Shown piece after piece: positions 45,114-57,808 of a stretch of DNA of 64,000 bases (within the stretch, counting starts at the first letter, position 1; every line of letters begins with the position of its first letter). The stretch covers positions 30,447,151 to 30,511,150 of the forward strand of contig BTRK01000002.1 in NCBI GenBank assembly GCA_036245805.1, in the 5' to 3' direction. The stretch comes from Pristionchus mayeri (lineage: Eukaryota > Nematoda > Chromadorea > Rhabditida > Neodiplogasteridae). The position numbers and the translations under genes are program-made. The notes beneath the pieces are model-generated. The model was not told the DNA's origin. It ran no database searches and was given only the letters and a program-made list of their open reading frames with translations.

Positions 45114-47727
45114 ACACTCGGTCGCCCTCTGAGATAATCATATATTCTGATAGTCATAAGGGTCCAGCTCGATTTAAGTTTTTGTCACGTTCCAATTAAT
45201 CTCATTTGCATAATTATGGTCACCCAATGTTTGACCGAAACGTAATTCCTTTGTGCCGCGGAGGCTGTTCCGATTTCCTAGAAAACATGGAACTAGACCC
45301 TTCTTGACATGTTGCATCCGCCTATGATGCCCGTTTATAGAAATTCGAAATTTTATGTTTCGTGAAAATTTGCATAAATTTTTTCTCGGAAAATTGGCCG
45401 AGCATATAGCTGGATTTACATAGCATAGTCTCTAAAGCATAACTCATATCATAGATCGGCTCTGTCTGAATAAGCGGGGCCGTAAAAAAATCCGTATGAA
45501 TAAATGGGGACGTTGAAAAAATCTGTCTGAATAAACGGGGCCGTAAATTTTAGTGGCGGAGGCCACATGGGACATCACACCAACTTAAACACTTCGTCAT
45601 TGTGACGTAATATTTCGTTATTCATATGTAATACTTGTTTTTTCGCAGATTTTTAACACGTGTATCACGAGTCAGTGGATGAAAAATGACCCCATCGGGA
45701 ACATTTTCGAAAAATTCATGCCAGATTAGACTCTTATTTTAGTGTTAGAATACACTAGACGTAAGATTTCGATAAATATGGTTCATTGGCCCCAGAGCCG
45801 GCTTTTAGGAATTTTCCGGTTTTACATCCGGCTATGATGTATCTCAGCTCCCAGATAAGCTAGAAAGATGGCACTGGGCTCAAAATGTGTGGAATCTTTT
45901 TTCCGAACTTTCATGTTTAGTGCAAGTCGATTAGACAAAAATAAAAATTATCTGGATGAAAAACCTGTTTTGTCATCAAAAAAATAAATATTCTCTCTAT
46001 CACGCGGTATCGTGCTACAGAATTTTAATGCAGATTATGAAAGAAGAAGTGTATGTGTATGAAATAAAAATTTAAAAACTGAATTCGAAGTGTCTTCAAC
46101 TTGGCAATTTTTACTCAAACATGCAACTATGAAGAAAAAGTCGAAAAAAATGACTTTTTCGAAACTCTGATTTTTCTTCTTTTAACGTTCAAATATTGTT
46201 GTTGGTGAAACGTATGTGTTGAAAATCATGTTTTAGAGCAGGGTTCTTCGAGAATTAGCGCGACGTGCAAAGATATTTCAAAAATGTGCAAAATTTTGAA
46301 CATAAATTGTTAATCAAAAAACGCGAGTAGAACCCTGCTCCAAAACACGATTTTCTACACATACCTTTCACCAACAACAATATTTGAACGTTACAAGAAT
46401 AAAAATCACAGTTTCGAAAAAGTCATTTTTTCGACTTTTTCTTCATAGTGGAAAGTTTGAGTAAAAATTGCCAAGTTGAAGACACTTCGAATTCAGTTTT
46501 TATATTTTTATTGCATACACATACACTTCTTCTTTCATAATCTGCAGTAAAATTCTGTAGCACGATACCGCGTGATAGAGAGAATATTTATTTGTTGATG
46601 ACACAACAGGTTTTTCATCCAGATAATTTTTATTTTTTGTCTAATCGACATGCACTAAACATAAAAGTTTTTGGAAAAAAAATTCCACACATTTTGAGCC
46701 TGGTGCCATCATTCTAGCTCATCTGGGAGCTAATATACATCATAACCGGTTGCAAAACCGGAAAATTCCTAAAAGCCGGCTCTGGGACCAATGAACCATA
46801 TTTATCGAAATCTTACGTCTAGTGTATTCTAACACTAAAATATGAGTCGAATCTGGCATAACTTTTTTTGAAAATGTTTCCGCAGACCTCAACTGACTCG
46901 TGATACACGTGTTAAGCTGAAAACGTGTCTCAGCGGTCCTGAGCGTCTCGTTCACCGTTGTTTGTTGCCGTTTACGCCATGACTCTTGCTTCTGGAGGCG
47001 CTCCAGTCCAGAATCCCAGACCTACTCCGAATGACGCAATATTACTTAAGATGACGAAATAATAAGTCATAATGACGAAGTGTTTCTGTTGGTGTGATGT
47101 CCCATGTGGCCTCGAAGGACACCTTCCCTGAACTTTTCTGAACATTTTATGCGTACTATTCTTACCAGACACGTTATTGCATCATAACTATGAAATTACA
47201 TCATCTCTATATACTAAGACTCATTTTCGAATTAAATAAAATACGGCCCCATAAGCCCAGTTTTACGGTCCCGCGGGGCCGAATCACGGCCCCACCACTA
47301 AAATTTTTTCAACGTCCCCATTTATTCATACGGATTTTTTTACGGCCCCGCTTATTCAGACATAGCCGATCTATGATATGAGTTATGCTTTAGAGACTAT
47401 GTTATGTAAATCCAGCTATATGTTCGGCCAATTTTCAGAGAAAAAATTTATGCAAATTTTCACGAAACATAAAATTTCGAATTTCTATAAACGGGCATCA
47501 TAGGCGGATGCAACATGTCAAGAAGGGTCTAGTTCCATGTTTTCTAGGAAATCGGAACAGCCTCCGCGGCACAGAATACAAAGGAATTACGTTTCGGTCA
47601 AACATTTGGTGACCATAATTATGCAAATGAGATTAATTGGAACGTGACGAAAACTTAAATCGACGCAGGACCCTTATGACTATCAGAATCTATGATTATC
47701 TCAGAGGGCGGCCGAGTGGCTGACCTC
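45114..47727. mobile_element. Foldback element, 2.6 kb
   Basis: The ends CACTCGGYCGCCCTCTGAGA start arms that mirror each other about position 46300. Interior modules include GGGGCCGTAAAAAAATCCGT and the AGCCGGCTTTTAGG segment shared with 24670 and 26160. The target duplication was not resolved. Confidence 0.85.
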
Positions 47728-48856
47728 CCTCTCCCTCCCCTCCCTTTAATGTTCTCACGCGCGCCTTTGCCCTCTTGTTTCTCGGCTCTGTACCGCGCTT
47801 CAACGAAAATATAGAGATTCACTTTCTTCAGACGAAATGTTTAGCTCATATTGATCTACATTTCAAGCCATCTGCCAGGGCCGTATGACTATTTTGACCG
47901 GAATTACAGTTTTGCGCCTTTCCGTGGATTCATCAGATGAAATATCATTTTTGTAGGTGCCATTTTGATAGTCACTTGGGAATTTAGAAACATATATGAC
48001 CCACGGAACTGAACCAGACCCAACGGACTGATTACGGTAGGTGATGGTGGTACTGTAGTATTGATTGTGTACGGTACTCCCAAGCTGCAAGAACGTCAAT
48101 GGAACGTGTTGTGCTGAGATGCGCTATTGTCGTTGCGCTTCTGTCACCCCCCCCCCCTTAATTGAATTCAAATAACTAAACGGGCTGTGCATGCTTGCAT
48201 TTTTAATCAGAACTGAAGCTGGTTGGATGTGATTTGGATTAGAAAACCCAAAGTGTTCGTATTAATTATGTGTCTGGTCTTCGCAATTCACAGAGTTCCG
48301 AGGCTACCGTTAATGATGTCTTCACATGTTGTATTGTATACCTCCTTCACTCAATATCATCTAAAAATCTCAGTTGCTCTAAAATGCACATAGCCAAATC
48401 GATGGAGATTTATCATTGTAAATTATAATACTATTTAAATGATGATGGCTCGACAGTTAAGGATTAGGCTAATCAAAAAAACAGTAATTGTTCAATCGAA
48501 GATACTGTGATACCGTTAATCGAAATCGAGTTTGAACCATTAGTAATTTCAAGCACATTTTTGTTGAAGAACCACCACGGATGTGTGATGTATCATCTCT
48601 GTCCACCTTCCCTTCTTTTGGTCTTTATCTGACTAGCTGAATATCTTTTGCCAACCTTTTTTCAACTCCACTTAAAAAATAACCAAACGAAATAACCTTC
48701 TCCCGCACAATTCCACAGACAAAAAATCGCAAAAAATTCGCCGAGGTAGTTGTTTTTTTTCGATCATTCATAGATTAAGTAAAACTGTGTAGTGTTTTGA
48801 CAATCAACTATTTTTGAATTCAGATACTACTAAATTGTTTATCGCTGCAACTTTTA
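47728..48856. other. Repeat fragment then intergenic DNA
   Basis: 47775-47965 is a fragment of the 6960/57809 foldback family (ACGAAATGTTTAGCTCAT, then TTTTGCGCCTTTCC). The rest holds TACGGTA words near 48040 and nothing coding. Confidence 0.5.
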
Positions 48857-51800
48857 TCATCTCAAGGACATGATGTATAGGGACAATACAAATCTCGGGT
48901 GATGCGAGAACAGATCATAAGGAAGGCCAAAGTGCGGACAGACGGCTCGGAACATCTCGGACGACCACATCTGCTCAGATTGTTCCCTGTAAATTTCGCA
49001 AATATGGTAATGAAATGTGCGTAGATAAATTTTTAAAAATGTACAACAGTTTTCTCCCATTTGACATGGCCACCAAAACGATCCTTATTCGATTTTATCC
49101 AACGGAAATTGTTACCTCATGAGTAGTGAGGGGAGGCGTCAGAGGGAGAGAAGCGGGCAGTGGAAGAGCTGCGAATGAGGTGGGCGGATTTCTCCTGCAA
49201 CATTTAATGCTCATCTGATGGATACGTCTATTACAATTTTGGAGTTTTTTTGAGAAATTGACATTTATATTTAAGAAAAAAATGAAAAAAAATATATTAG
49301 TTAATTATTCTCAATTACCCAGGCCGATGCTTCTCCGACACGTTAGTCCATTGCTCATGCTTCTTCTCGTAGAGGAGGACTTCATCGGTGCCCTCGGCGG
49401 TGATGTACAGATCGCCAGAAGAAGTGAAGAGGAATGGCCAGCCTCTGAAAAACACATTCACTGTATACCTCACATACATCGATTGTTGTGTATTAAAGGA
49501 GGAGTAAATGCAAACGGTCTCCCGGTTTTAATACGTTTCACCTAGTGACGCGCTCTCTTCAAGTCGCGTGCTATCTCGCCCCTTCCCTGAGCTTTCCCTG
49601 ATCAGGCTCCCAGCCAACTAGCTATAACTCTGTTCGGAATGGAGATATCAATGTGAAAATTTCGGAGCTTCTTATCGTTGTGGAGCTCTAGGCAGTGCAT
49701 ATGATAGCTTCAAAAATTGAATGTTGAGTTTACTCCTCCTTTAAGTTTGCAATTAGCCGCAGCAACGCGCTGCATGAGTCTGATTCCCATCATTCCATAA
49801 ATTCTACGCAGTTATCGCCGCACATTTCCGTTGTTTCGCACGAAAAGGTATCTGCTACCTACGTGCTCGTAATCAGAGTCAAGCCATACATCCCCTTAGC
49901 CACATACCTGGCGTTCGGGATGTCGTAGTCAGAGAAGGGAATGAGGATGTCGGGGAGTGGCGTCCAGTTTTTCGTGTCCGGGTCGAAGCATTCCACCACC
50001 GTCTCCTCGTATCCATTCCTGAAGGTACTATTTTCATATGTTTTTATATCAGGCCTCTCACGAGAGAATCGGGACAACGAGTTGACATCAAATTTTAAGA
50101 AATTCTGTTTTTTATGTCTCCATTCAGTACTTCCCTAGACTAGACTAAAACCGAAGTTTCAGATTTTTATCATGCGCTGCAGCTGCTGCAGGTTGCTGCA
50201 AATTTCTGAAAATCACAACTGTTTCAACAGGATTTCACACATCAAAGTGGCCGTTTTTTACTTCATAAGTTATTTTACGATTAATTGACAGATTTTGGCG
50301 CAAGTTGTTCATTTTTAACATTTGCGACCGTTGCAGCACACGTATTCCTAACAGGTTTTTATTTTATAACTTGAACACTGATTTTTTCCCCAAAACAAAT
50401 TTCACGAAGTTTTGTAGAGCTTGAAATTCTGTACAAGGCTTATTTTTGCAGAATTTATCTCTGTGGTCTTGGTTGTTTCCCAGAGCGCCGAAAGTCTCGC
50501 AGTGGGCTGCAAAAGGGAGATCGGGGGGTTGTGGTCGCAGGTTCGACTCCCGGAGGCGACAAATATTGTTTTGTTTGATTCTTTCATCATTTTAGCACAT
50601 TTAAGGAAGTTTCCGCATCAATTTGCATTGGCAAAAAAATTTGTTTCCACGGCCGGCATTCGAACCCGCGACCTTGAGATTGAGACTTCAGACGTGCAGC
50701 CCACTGCGAGACTTTCGGCGCTCTGGGAAACAACCAAGACCACAGAGATAAATTCTGCAAAAATAAGTCTTGTACAGAATTTCAAGCTCTACAAAACTGC
50801 GTAAAATTTGTTTTGGGGAAAAATCAGTGTTCAAGTTATAAATTAAAAACCTGTTTGGAATACGTGTGCTGCAACGGTCGCAAATGTTAAAAATGAACAA
50901 CTTGCGCCAAAATCTGTCAATTAATCGTAAAATAACTTATGAAGTAAAAAACGACCACTTTGATGTGTGAAAACCTGTTAAAACAGTGGCGATTTTTAGA
51001 ACTTTGCAGCAACCTGCAGCAGCTGCAGCGCATGATAAAAATCTGAAACCGGTTTTAGTCTAGTCTAGGGAAGTACTGAATGGAGACATAAAAAACAGAA
51101 TTTCTTAAAATTTGAATGTCAACTGAAAATGTCGATTTGTCCCGATTCTCTCGTGAGAGTCCTGATATGCTGGTAATTCTGGGATCGATCCATGGGGTTT
51201 TGCGGGACCAGAAAGTGTAGCAATTATTGTTTTGTTGAGAGCATTGCTTTTCGACTCGAAAATATGAATTTTCTCGGAACAACGCACATTGCATCACTAT
51301 CACTCGTAGGTGGTCTGGTAGGATTTCCACGGCCAAACTTACGAGGCTGCAACCACGACCTTCCCCCGCCAGGCCACTGCTGTTTTGTCCTCCACGTAGA
51401 CTGCCATCGGGGGGATTTCTGCCCACGTAAAACGAGATTTGTTTTTAAAAAGTAAAATAAACCAGATGTTTTTCAATTGATTGCTTGAATCTCAGGCGAA
51501 ATCAACCTAACGTGCGTTCATTCTACGTTGCTATGCGATTGCACGATCACTTACACATCCGTCTCAGGATTGTACTCGAAGTTGATTGCTCCACTGATGA
51601 CTGAAATGGAAAAAAATGTACAATATAAATGTAATCAGGTGACGAAGGTGAATACCAATATATTGTGTGAATACTGTAATAATGGATAACGATTAAGCAA
51701 TATTTTATATCATACCGTAAAATTTGCCTTCGCAGAAGCAGTGCGCTTCAATTCCGTCAAATGCGTGGGGCATGGGAGCACGCATTGTCCATCCTGAACC

Positions 51801-54800
51801 GATATACATTTCGCTAATCCTGAACTAGTCAATTCAACCTAATTCAACCCAGGAAATTGCACGCAATTTTTGCACGCAATTTCCTAACTCTATTTATTAT
51901 TTAGTATATGCAGATGACCTTAAGTTGTTCGCTGAAGCTCCTTTGTTCTCAGATGATTTGCAATCCGCTCTAAATATTGTTGCTAACTGGTCCTCTCAAT
52001 GGAATCTTGGCATTTCCGAATCCAAATGTCACATTGTCCACTATGGCCGACATAACCCACATAGACAATTCACGATTAATGGTATTATTTTAAACGAATC
52101 TAGCAATGACCCCAGTAAATGTATCATTAAGGATCTTGGAGTGCATTTCTCCCCCTCACTTTCTTTCTCGTCCCATATTACTAAGATTATTTCTAAAGCC
52201 CGCGCCAAATCTAATCTCATTTTTAAATCCTTTCGTAGTAACTCCATTGAGTTATATTTCAAATCGTATAATAGTTCATCCTCCCAAATCTAGAATATTG
52301 CTCCATTATATGGAATCCTGTAAATAGTGTGTCTTTGACTAAAGAGCTTGAAAGAGATCAACGCGATTTTACCCGTAGAATGTATGTACGCTGTTCCCTC
52401 CCCCCTGTATCATATAAGCATCGGCTCAATGAGCTTAATCTAATGACTTTCGAACAACGTAGATTCATAATTGATATATTGTTTCTTCATTCCATTGTCC
52501 ACAACCGATATTCTCTTGATATTTCTTCCCTGCTTACTCGCGCGCCTCTCACTCGACCTCTCAGAAATGCTCATCCCCTTCGTATATCACTACCTTTTAT
52601 ACCGCATAATTCTAATTCTACTCTTGTATCTAGAACTTTGTCGATTTGGAATGCACTTCCCATAGAATATGTTAGTTCTTCGCAGAATGTTTTTTCTAGC
52701 TACATCCGTTCACAACCCCACACTTTTTACCCCCCATCTATTATTGCCAAATGGCTTGATCTCTGATCCCTTCCTCTCCCCATACCCTTGCTGCTTAGCA
52801 ACCTTCAACCGATTCGATCCAATCGACGGACATCCGTTTATTGTAAACCCTCTCGCTATTTTTGTAATCTCGCCTAACGGAATTAATGAATGAATAAATG
52901 AATGAATGAATGAACCTTCACATTTTATATTGCACCCCCTCCCCATTATATTGAATTTTCTTCATCCGCGTGAGAAGAGTAAATACAAAATAAATTATTA
53001 GCTTATCGTTGCGCCGTCGAGCGTACTGTGAAAACATCAAGCGTAGTCCGTGGTGATTGCGAGATTCAGTGCATTTGATTACAAATGAATTAGGAATTAT
53101 TTTTTCGTCCGAGTTCGGCATATGCTTAGAATCAAATTTGAACACAACATCACGGACAACGCTTTCTGTTCTCACAGTAGACAACATATGAGTGACTATC
53201 TGAGAGAACTGACCATAGGCCGTCCAGCAAAAAATAAAGTGATGATTTTAAGATGCTCCGAAAATTTTTTCGAAAAGTTCGAAAATCGGACCTAGGAAGC
53301 CGTATCTCTTAGCCCTCATTTCATGTATCGCGCTGAATTTGGGTGGTCGGTTTTTGTAAATCATGAACGGCTTATCCAAACCCCACAAATGTATAGTAAT
53401 TCTGAAAGATCTCGACGAGATAAGCATTTTCACTGTTAGAAGTGAAACGCTAGCACATCTGGGAAAAAAGGTATCGTCATTTAAATAATAAAATTGGACG
53501 TCATATAAATGTTACATGCGAGGCGTACTTTTAAGTATGTTCATTAAATTCCTCGTGTAAAGTTACCCCTGGATGCAAATTTTGGCGGAAAAAAAGCCGC
53601 GTACGAGGGGTTTCCCAAATATCGGGATAATGCTCAATTGTTAGGAATTTCAGGTTTTTCGTTTCTATCGTCTCCATGTTCACTATTTTGATGCAGAGTT
53701 GACTATAAGAGTTGACGTTTTTGCATTATAAATTGTATTGTGGTTTTAAATCACCAAATTTACTTGATTTCAGTCGATTTCAATCGTACAATTTTGGTCG
53801 AAAGTACCATTTTTGCAATGTTCAATGCGAAAAACCCGAACCTAGAAGTGCGCACAAAAGCTTGCATGTACATTGTCTTATTTACGTGGAAGTATTTTTT
53901 ACTTCGTCCAGAATGCGCATCTTCAGATAATCAAAAATATGCACTTTCACATGTCCAAATTTGAGCAAAATCGAGAATTGGAAAACCGATATTTTTCGAA
54001 CGATTCAAGCACGGATTTTTCGTTGATATTGCACATCTTGAAACTTATTTTCTTCTCCAATCTTGAAACTTATTTTTTCGTCAACTCTGCATCAAAATAG
54101 TGAAAATGGAGAGGATAGAAACGAAAAACCTGAAATTCCTAACAATTGAGTATTTTCCCGATATTTGGGAAACCCCTCGTACGCGGATTTTTTTTTGCCA
54201 AAATTTGCATCCAGGGGTAACTTTACACGAGGAATTTAATGAACATACTTAAAAGTACGCCTCGCATGTAAAATTTATATGACGACCAATTTGATTATTT
54301 AAATGATGATAACTTTTTTCCCAGGTGAGCTAGCGATTCACTTCTAACAGTGAAAATGCTTATCTCGTCGAGATCTTTCAGAATTACTATACATTTGTGG
54401 GGTTTGGATAAGCCGTTCATGATTTACAAAAACTGACCACCCAAATTCAGCGCGACACACGAAATGAGGGCTAAGAGATACGGCTTCCTAGGTTCGATTT
54501 TCGAACTCTACGTGAAAAGTTACCCCTAGGGGCATCTTAAAATCACACTTTATTTTTAGCTGTACGGCCAATAGGTGAAGTTGCTCGGTTCTCTCAGATA
54601 GTCACTCATATATAATATAGCAAATACCTGCGGCAGGATTGTGAGTGTCGAAGCACTCGACCGTGCTGTACGATACACGCGTTCTGTCGTTGAATCCGCC
54701 GAATGCGAGTCTGCATCGTACGTATAAGTTACTTATGTGAATCTGCATTTCGTATTCAATAATCAAACATAAAATACTCGTACATCTTTCCTCCGAGGGC

Positions 54801-56601
54801 ACCGACCATTACAGCAACAGTGGGGGTGTTCATGGGTGGAATCTGGAATGTTTGGGTTGCAAAATGTGGAATGCGAAAATCGATAATTAATAGCACTTTG
54901 TATGTCCGGGCGAAGATAGAGATCGAATATGCATCAGAAGTTTTGAAAAATTAATTTTGTACAGTGCCGTTGTAATGTTTAGGAGTGCAAAGTAAAACAT
55001 TTTGAAAGCGTTATCATAAAAAGAAATGGAAATTTGTTAACTTGCCTGCGTCCAGGCTCCAGTGCGCGTATCGAACACGTCGATGGGATCAGATCGGAAG
55101 AGGTTTCCTTCAAATCGCCCCTTCCAACCGCCGATGAAGTATACCTGTAATGATTGCACATATTAGATAGATATATTGATTTATAGATAATACATAGATA
55201 AACAGATTCATATTCAGTGTAATGAGCCAATCGCGTTCATTGACTAACGAACATTTAAAAAAAAACATGACTGTTATAAGTATTTGATCGAAATGTAAAT
55301 CATGCGATCATTTTCTCAATGAATTACTTTGTGTTCATTGGGACTCCTGGAATAATAATCTTAATAATGCACAACAGATGTATACGTTTTCTTTGTGAAA
55401 CAAATATATTTGGAATAATAATTAAAGTTACACTTAAAATATATTAGAATATCTCACTCGTCCATTCTCGAGTGCTAGGAGAGAATATTTGCAAGCTGTC
55501 ATCGTTCTACNNNNNNNNNNNNNNNNNNNNNNNNNNNNNNNNNNNNNNNNNNNNNNNNNNNNNNNNNNNNNNNNNNNNNNNNNNNNNNNNNNNNNNNNNN
55601 NNNNNNNNNNNNNNNNNNNNNNNNNNNNNNNNNNNNNNNNNNNNNNNNNNNNNNNNNNNNNNNNNNNNNNNNNNNNNNNNNNNNNNNNNNNNNNNNNNNN
55701 NNNNNNNNNNNNNNNNNNNNNNNNNNNNNNNNNNNNNNNNNNNNNNNNNNNNNNNNNNNNNNNNNNNNNNNNNNNNNNNNNNNNNNNNNNNNNNNNNNNN
55801 NNNNNNNNNNNNNNNNNNNNNNNNNNNNNNNNNNNNNNNNNNNNNNNNNNNNNNNNNNNNNNNNNNNNNNNNNNNNNNNNNNNNNNNNNNNNNNNNNNNN
55901 NNNNNNNNNNNNNNNNNNNNNNNNNNNNNNNNNNNNNNNNNNNNNNNNNNNNNNNNNNNNNNNNNNNNNNNNNNNNNNNNNNNNNNNNNNNNNNNNNNNN
56001 NNNNNNNNNNGTATACGGTAGTGGACCGATTCCCTTCTAAGGTCATCCATCCCTCCCCTCCCGATTTCGCAATCCGAACAGACGGAACACGCACACAGCG
56101 CTTTATATATAGGTATTGATTGATAACGTACCCAATCGATAGTACAGTACCTCCAGATACCGTATACCACTACCGCAACCACGATTATCGCAAACTAACT
56201 TTATTTGTAAAAAGTTCTGGTACCGTGCCCAATCGATTATACAGTACCTAAGTAGCTACCGTAACCCAATGCCCTAGGTCAGATCCAGTTCCTTGGGTCA
56301 AACATTTTTCTAAAAATCTAAAAATGGATTTTTAATTTATTTTAATGTATCCTAACGTAAATGTGATTATTGCATAATCATTTTATTATCAATTTTGGAT
56401 TTTTATAAAAAATGTTTGGATAATCTCACCGGACGTAGGGAAGGGCACTTCCTTTGCTACGGCGGTGTCATCGGGAGTGAACCTGATGTGGAGGGAGTCA
56501 GGTAATGGACGACAAGTTGTCAAGTGCGAGCGGGCGAGCGGATCCAAGTCTGCTGCTCTATTCGCATCATACACTATGTGGTCCATGACGTCACTCAGAA
56601 C
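48857..56601 (-). CDS. Kelch-repeat protein gene (at least ten exons, assembly gap inside)
   Basis: Exons on the minus strand: 56601-56430, (gap), 55510-55458, 55144-55046, 54842-54778, 54710-54628, 51793-51716, 51600-51555, 50018-49908, 49444-49319, 48986-48857. All junction phases fit. Kelch blades (beta-propeller) show VYFIGGWKGRF...VFDTRTGAWTQ, then ELAFGGFNDRT...VECFDTHNPAAGWTMRAPMP, then GKFYVISGAINFEY...VVECFDPDTKNWTPLPD, and a last strand LYITAEGTDEVLLYEKK. The paired Gly, Tyr and spaced Trp are the family's hallmarks. Such proteins are often substrate adaptors of Cul3 ligases or actin-associated; no BTB domain is visible and it could be in the 500-N gap or upstream. The exon 55046/54842 junction uses a GC donor (GCAAGTT). 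The last exon ends ...LYIMSLR; if its intron is not used, a TAA follows HRPG directly. The 56601-56430 exon (DHIVYDANRAADLD, FTPDDTAVAKEVPF) is assigned by strand and phase only. Confidence 0.75.
49497..49740. mobile_element. Intronic TTAA MITE
   Basis: The ends AGGAGGAGTAAA are flanked by TTAA at 49493-49496 and 49741-49744. It lies in the kelch intron between exons 50018-49908 and 49444-49319. Confidence 0.75.
50050..51164. mobile_element. Intronic foldback with tRNA-like arms, ATAT duplication
   Basis: The ends CAGGMCTCTCACGAGAGAAT are flanked by ATAT at 50046-50049 and 51165-51168. Each arm contains a tRNA-like module (50490-50562 plus; 50645-50722 minus). The two modules differ in the middle while the rest of the arms is nearly identical. 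Confidence 0.85.
50490..50562 (+). ncRNA. tRNA-like module, left arm
   Basis: It has a GTCTCGCAGTGGGCTGC A-box region and a perfect B box, GGTTCGACTCC. The inverted twin (50645-50722) reads GGGTTCGAATGCC at the same place. Neither folds into a full cloverleaf by eye. Confidence 0.45.
51890..52914 (+). pseudogene. 5'-truncated LINE in a kelch intron
   Basis: It opens at the catalytic box VYADDLKLFAEAP and continues WSSQWNLGISESKCHIVHYG and IIKDLGVHFSPSLSFSSH. A shift then leads to RDQRDFTRRMYVRCSLPP and SRTLSIWNALPIEY. The 3' end is a GAAT tandem (52880-52914). It is antisense to the gene. A 5' truncation at the polymerase box is typical of aborted target-primed insertion. Confidence 0.85.
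52915..53189 (-). other. Coding-like island in a kelch intron
   Basis: Between the LINE tail and a foldback, the minus strand is open for 89 codons with plausible composition (VVRDVVFKFDSKHMPNSDEK, then FVIKCTESRNHHGL). No splice sites tie it to the kelch gene. It may be an old exon or a nested relic. Confidence 0.25.
53190..54607. mobile_element. Intronic foldback, ATAT duplication
   Basis: The ends GAGTGACTATCTGAGAGAAC are flanked by ATAT (53186-53189, 54608-54611). The arms share the GAGCTAGCNNTTCACTTC and TTCAGAATTACTATA module also found at 29190-29330, 34800-34960 and 60720-61040. Confidence 0.9.
55511..56010. other. Assembly gap, 500 N
   Basis: Exactly 500 N, the customary placeholder for an unknown distance. 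It cuts a kelch exon on one side and a Helitron on the other. Frames of X residues across it are meaningless. Confidence 0.99.
56011..56119 (-). mobile_element. Helitron 5' end running into the gap
   Basis: On the minus strand it starts TCAATACCTATATATAAAGC after an A, then matches the 8589 copy for over 90 bp (TCTGTTCGGATTGCGAAAT, GATGGATG). The rest is lost in the N run. Confidence 0.7.
56120..56429. other. Intron or intergenic, TACGGTA-rich
   Basis: Repeated TACCGTA/CAGTACC words resemble 8690-8790. No gene is apparent. Confidence 0.4.
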
Positions 56602-56818
56602 CTGAAGAGATGCTGTGGCTCAATCAATGGTGACTGTCGCATTTAACGATCGATAAACCGGCTGAAAATATCAGCAAGTCTCACCCCTTCTGGAGAAAGA
56701 GGAGGGGGCGACCGCGCGCGACGAGAGGAAAAGAGAGGAGTGACGGGAGGAATGACGTGTACAAATCGAGATTGGATTGAGGACAAGGGGATTACGGACG
56801 TGGGAATTGCGAAATGAG

Positions 56819-56911
56819 ATGCAAAGTGAGGTGATTCGGGTTGATCTTAAAAGTATTGTTGAGAGAGAGATGATTTCCCCCGATGATTTGGCTGAATATT
56901 GGTCGAATAAG
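56819..56911 (+). CDS. Candidate first exon on the plus strand
   Basis: ATG then 31 codons (MQSEVIRVDLKSIVEREM, ISPDDLAEYWSNK) end at a good donor, GTGAGTTATC. A purine-rich GC segment precedes it. It would be divergent from the kelch gene's upstream exon, 220 bp away. Two insertions (57053, 57809) follow, and no second exon was found. It may be a broken gene. Confidence 0.35.
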
Positions 56912-57052
56912 GTGAGTTATCACAAACTTTGTAAACATTGGCTCAACAAATGTTTCTTACGGACGAATGCCAATCAGTTCACAAAAAGGTGTTTTCTGTG
57001 TAAAACAGATCAAAAAAATATGTTTCGAGAAATAATACCACGATCTCTTCAT

Positions 57053-57793
57053 TAGGGGGGGGGGTGACATTTACACAACGGACATTAGCACAACAATTCG
57101 CCGTTCTACGGCCCCCGGAGCATCGACATAAGGAAAATTAAAACGTCCGCAGGCATCAATCAAAACGCGCGCGCGTTTAAAAATAGTACAGTGGGATTGC
57201 CTGATTGTGCGTGAAAAAACCTGAAAATCACTTAATTTGCAGGCAAAATCACGATCATTTTGCGATTCGACAGTTCATTTTTTTATTTTTTCTATGTTCA
57301 TCACCTTGAGAAATGTTTCACTATTTATCTATATTATGTGGCTTACTTTTAATAGGGATTTCTCTTTACTCTGGCAATGAAAAAAACCGCTTTACAAATC
57401 TCCACTACTGCGTTTAGTGTGAAATTATTTTACAGCGCACGGACGTTTTCCAAAGCCCTATGTCGATGCTCCAGGGGCCGTGCCGTTCGCTTGCTATTCG
57501 AAGTAGGAACTTGGGAGTTGTTTCATTGTTACCAGTGTGTGTTCCCTTACATTTCAATATATAAATCTTATTACCAGGCGATCATGAATTTCAACGTATT
57601 GGGGGTCATGGAAATGCATATTCCATGAACGATACGTTGATTTGGAGAAAAACTCAAGATCGACTGGTAATAAGATTTATATATTGAAATGTAAGTGATC
57701 ACACACTGGTGACAATGAAACAACTCCCAAGTCTCCCAAGTCCCTACATCGAATCGCAAGTGAACGGCGAAATGTTGTGCAAATGTCACCCCC
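57053..57793. mobile_element. MITE of the GGGAGTTGTT type
   Basis: The ends GGGGGTGACATTTRCACAAC face each other. An inner inverted pair (57507-57580, 57655-57725) carries CTTGGGAGTTGTTTCATTGT, shared with 36089, 37217 and 20948. Confidence 0.75.
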
Positions 57794-57808
57794 GCCCATT
57801 CATTATAT

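Noticed and set aside
55472..56182. Long frames across the gap
   Set aside because: Most residues are N-derived X; only the flanking kelch exon and Helitron end are real sequence.
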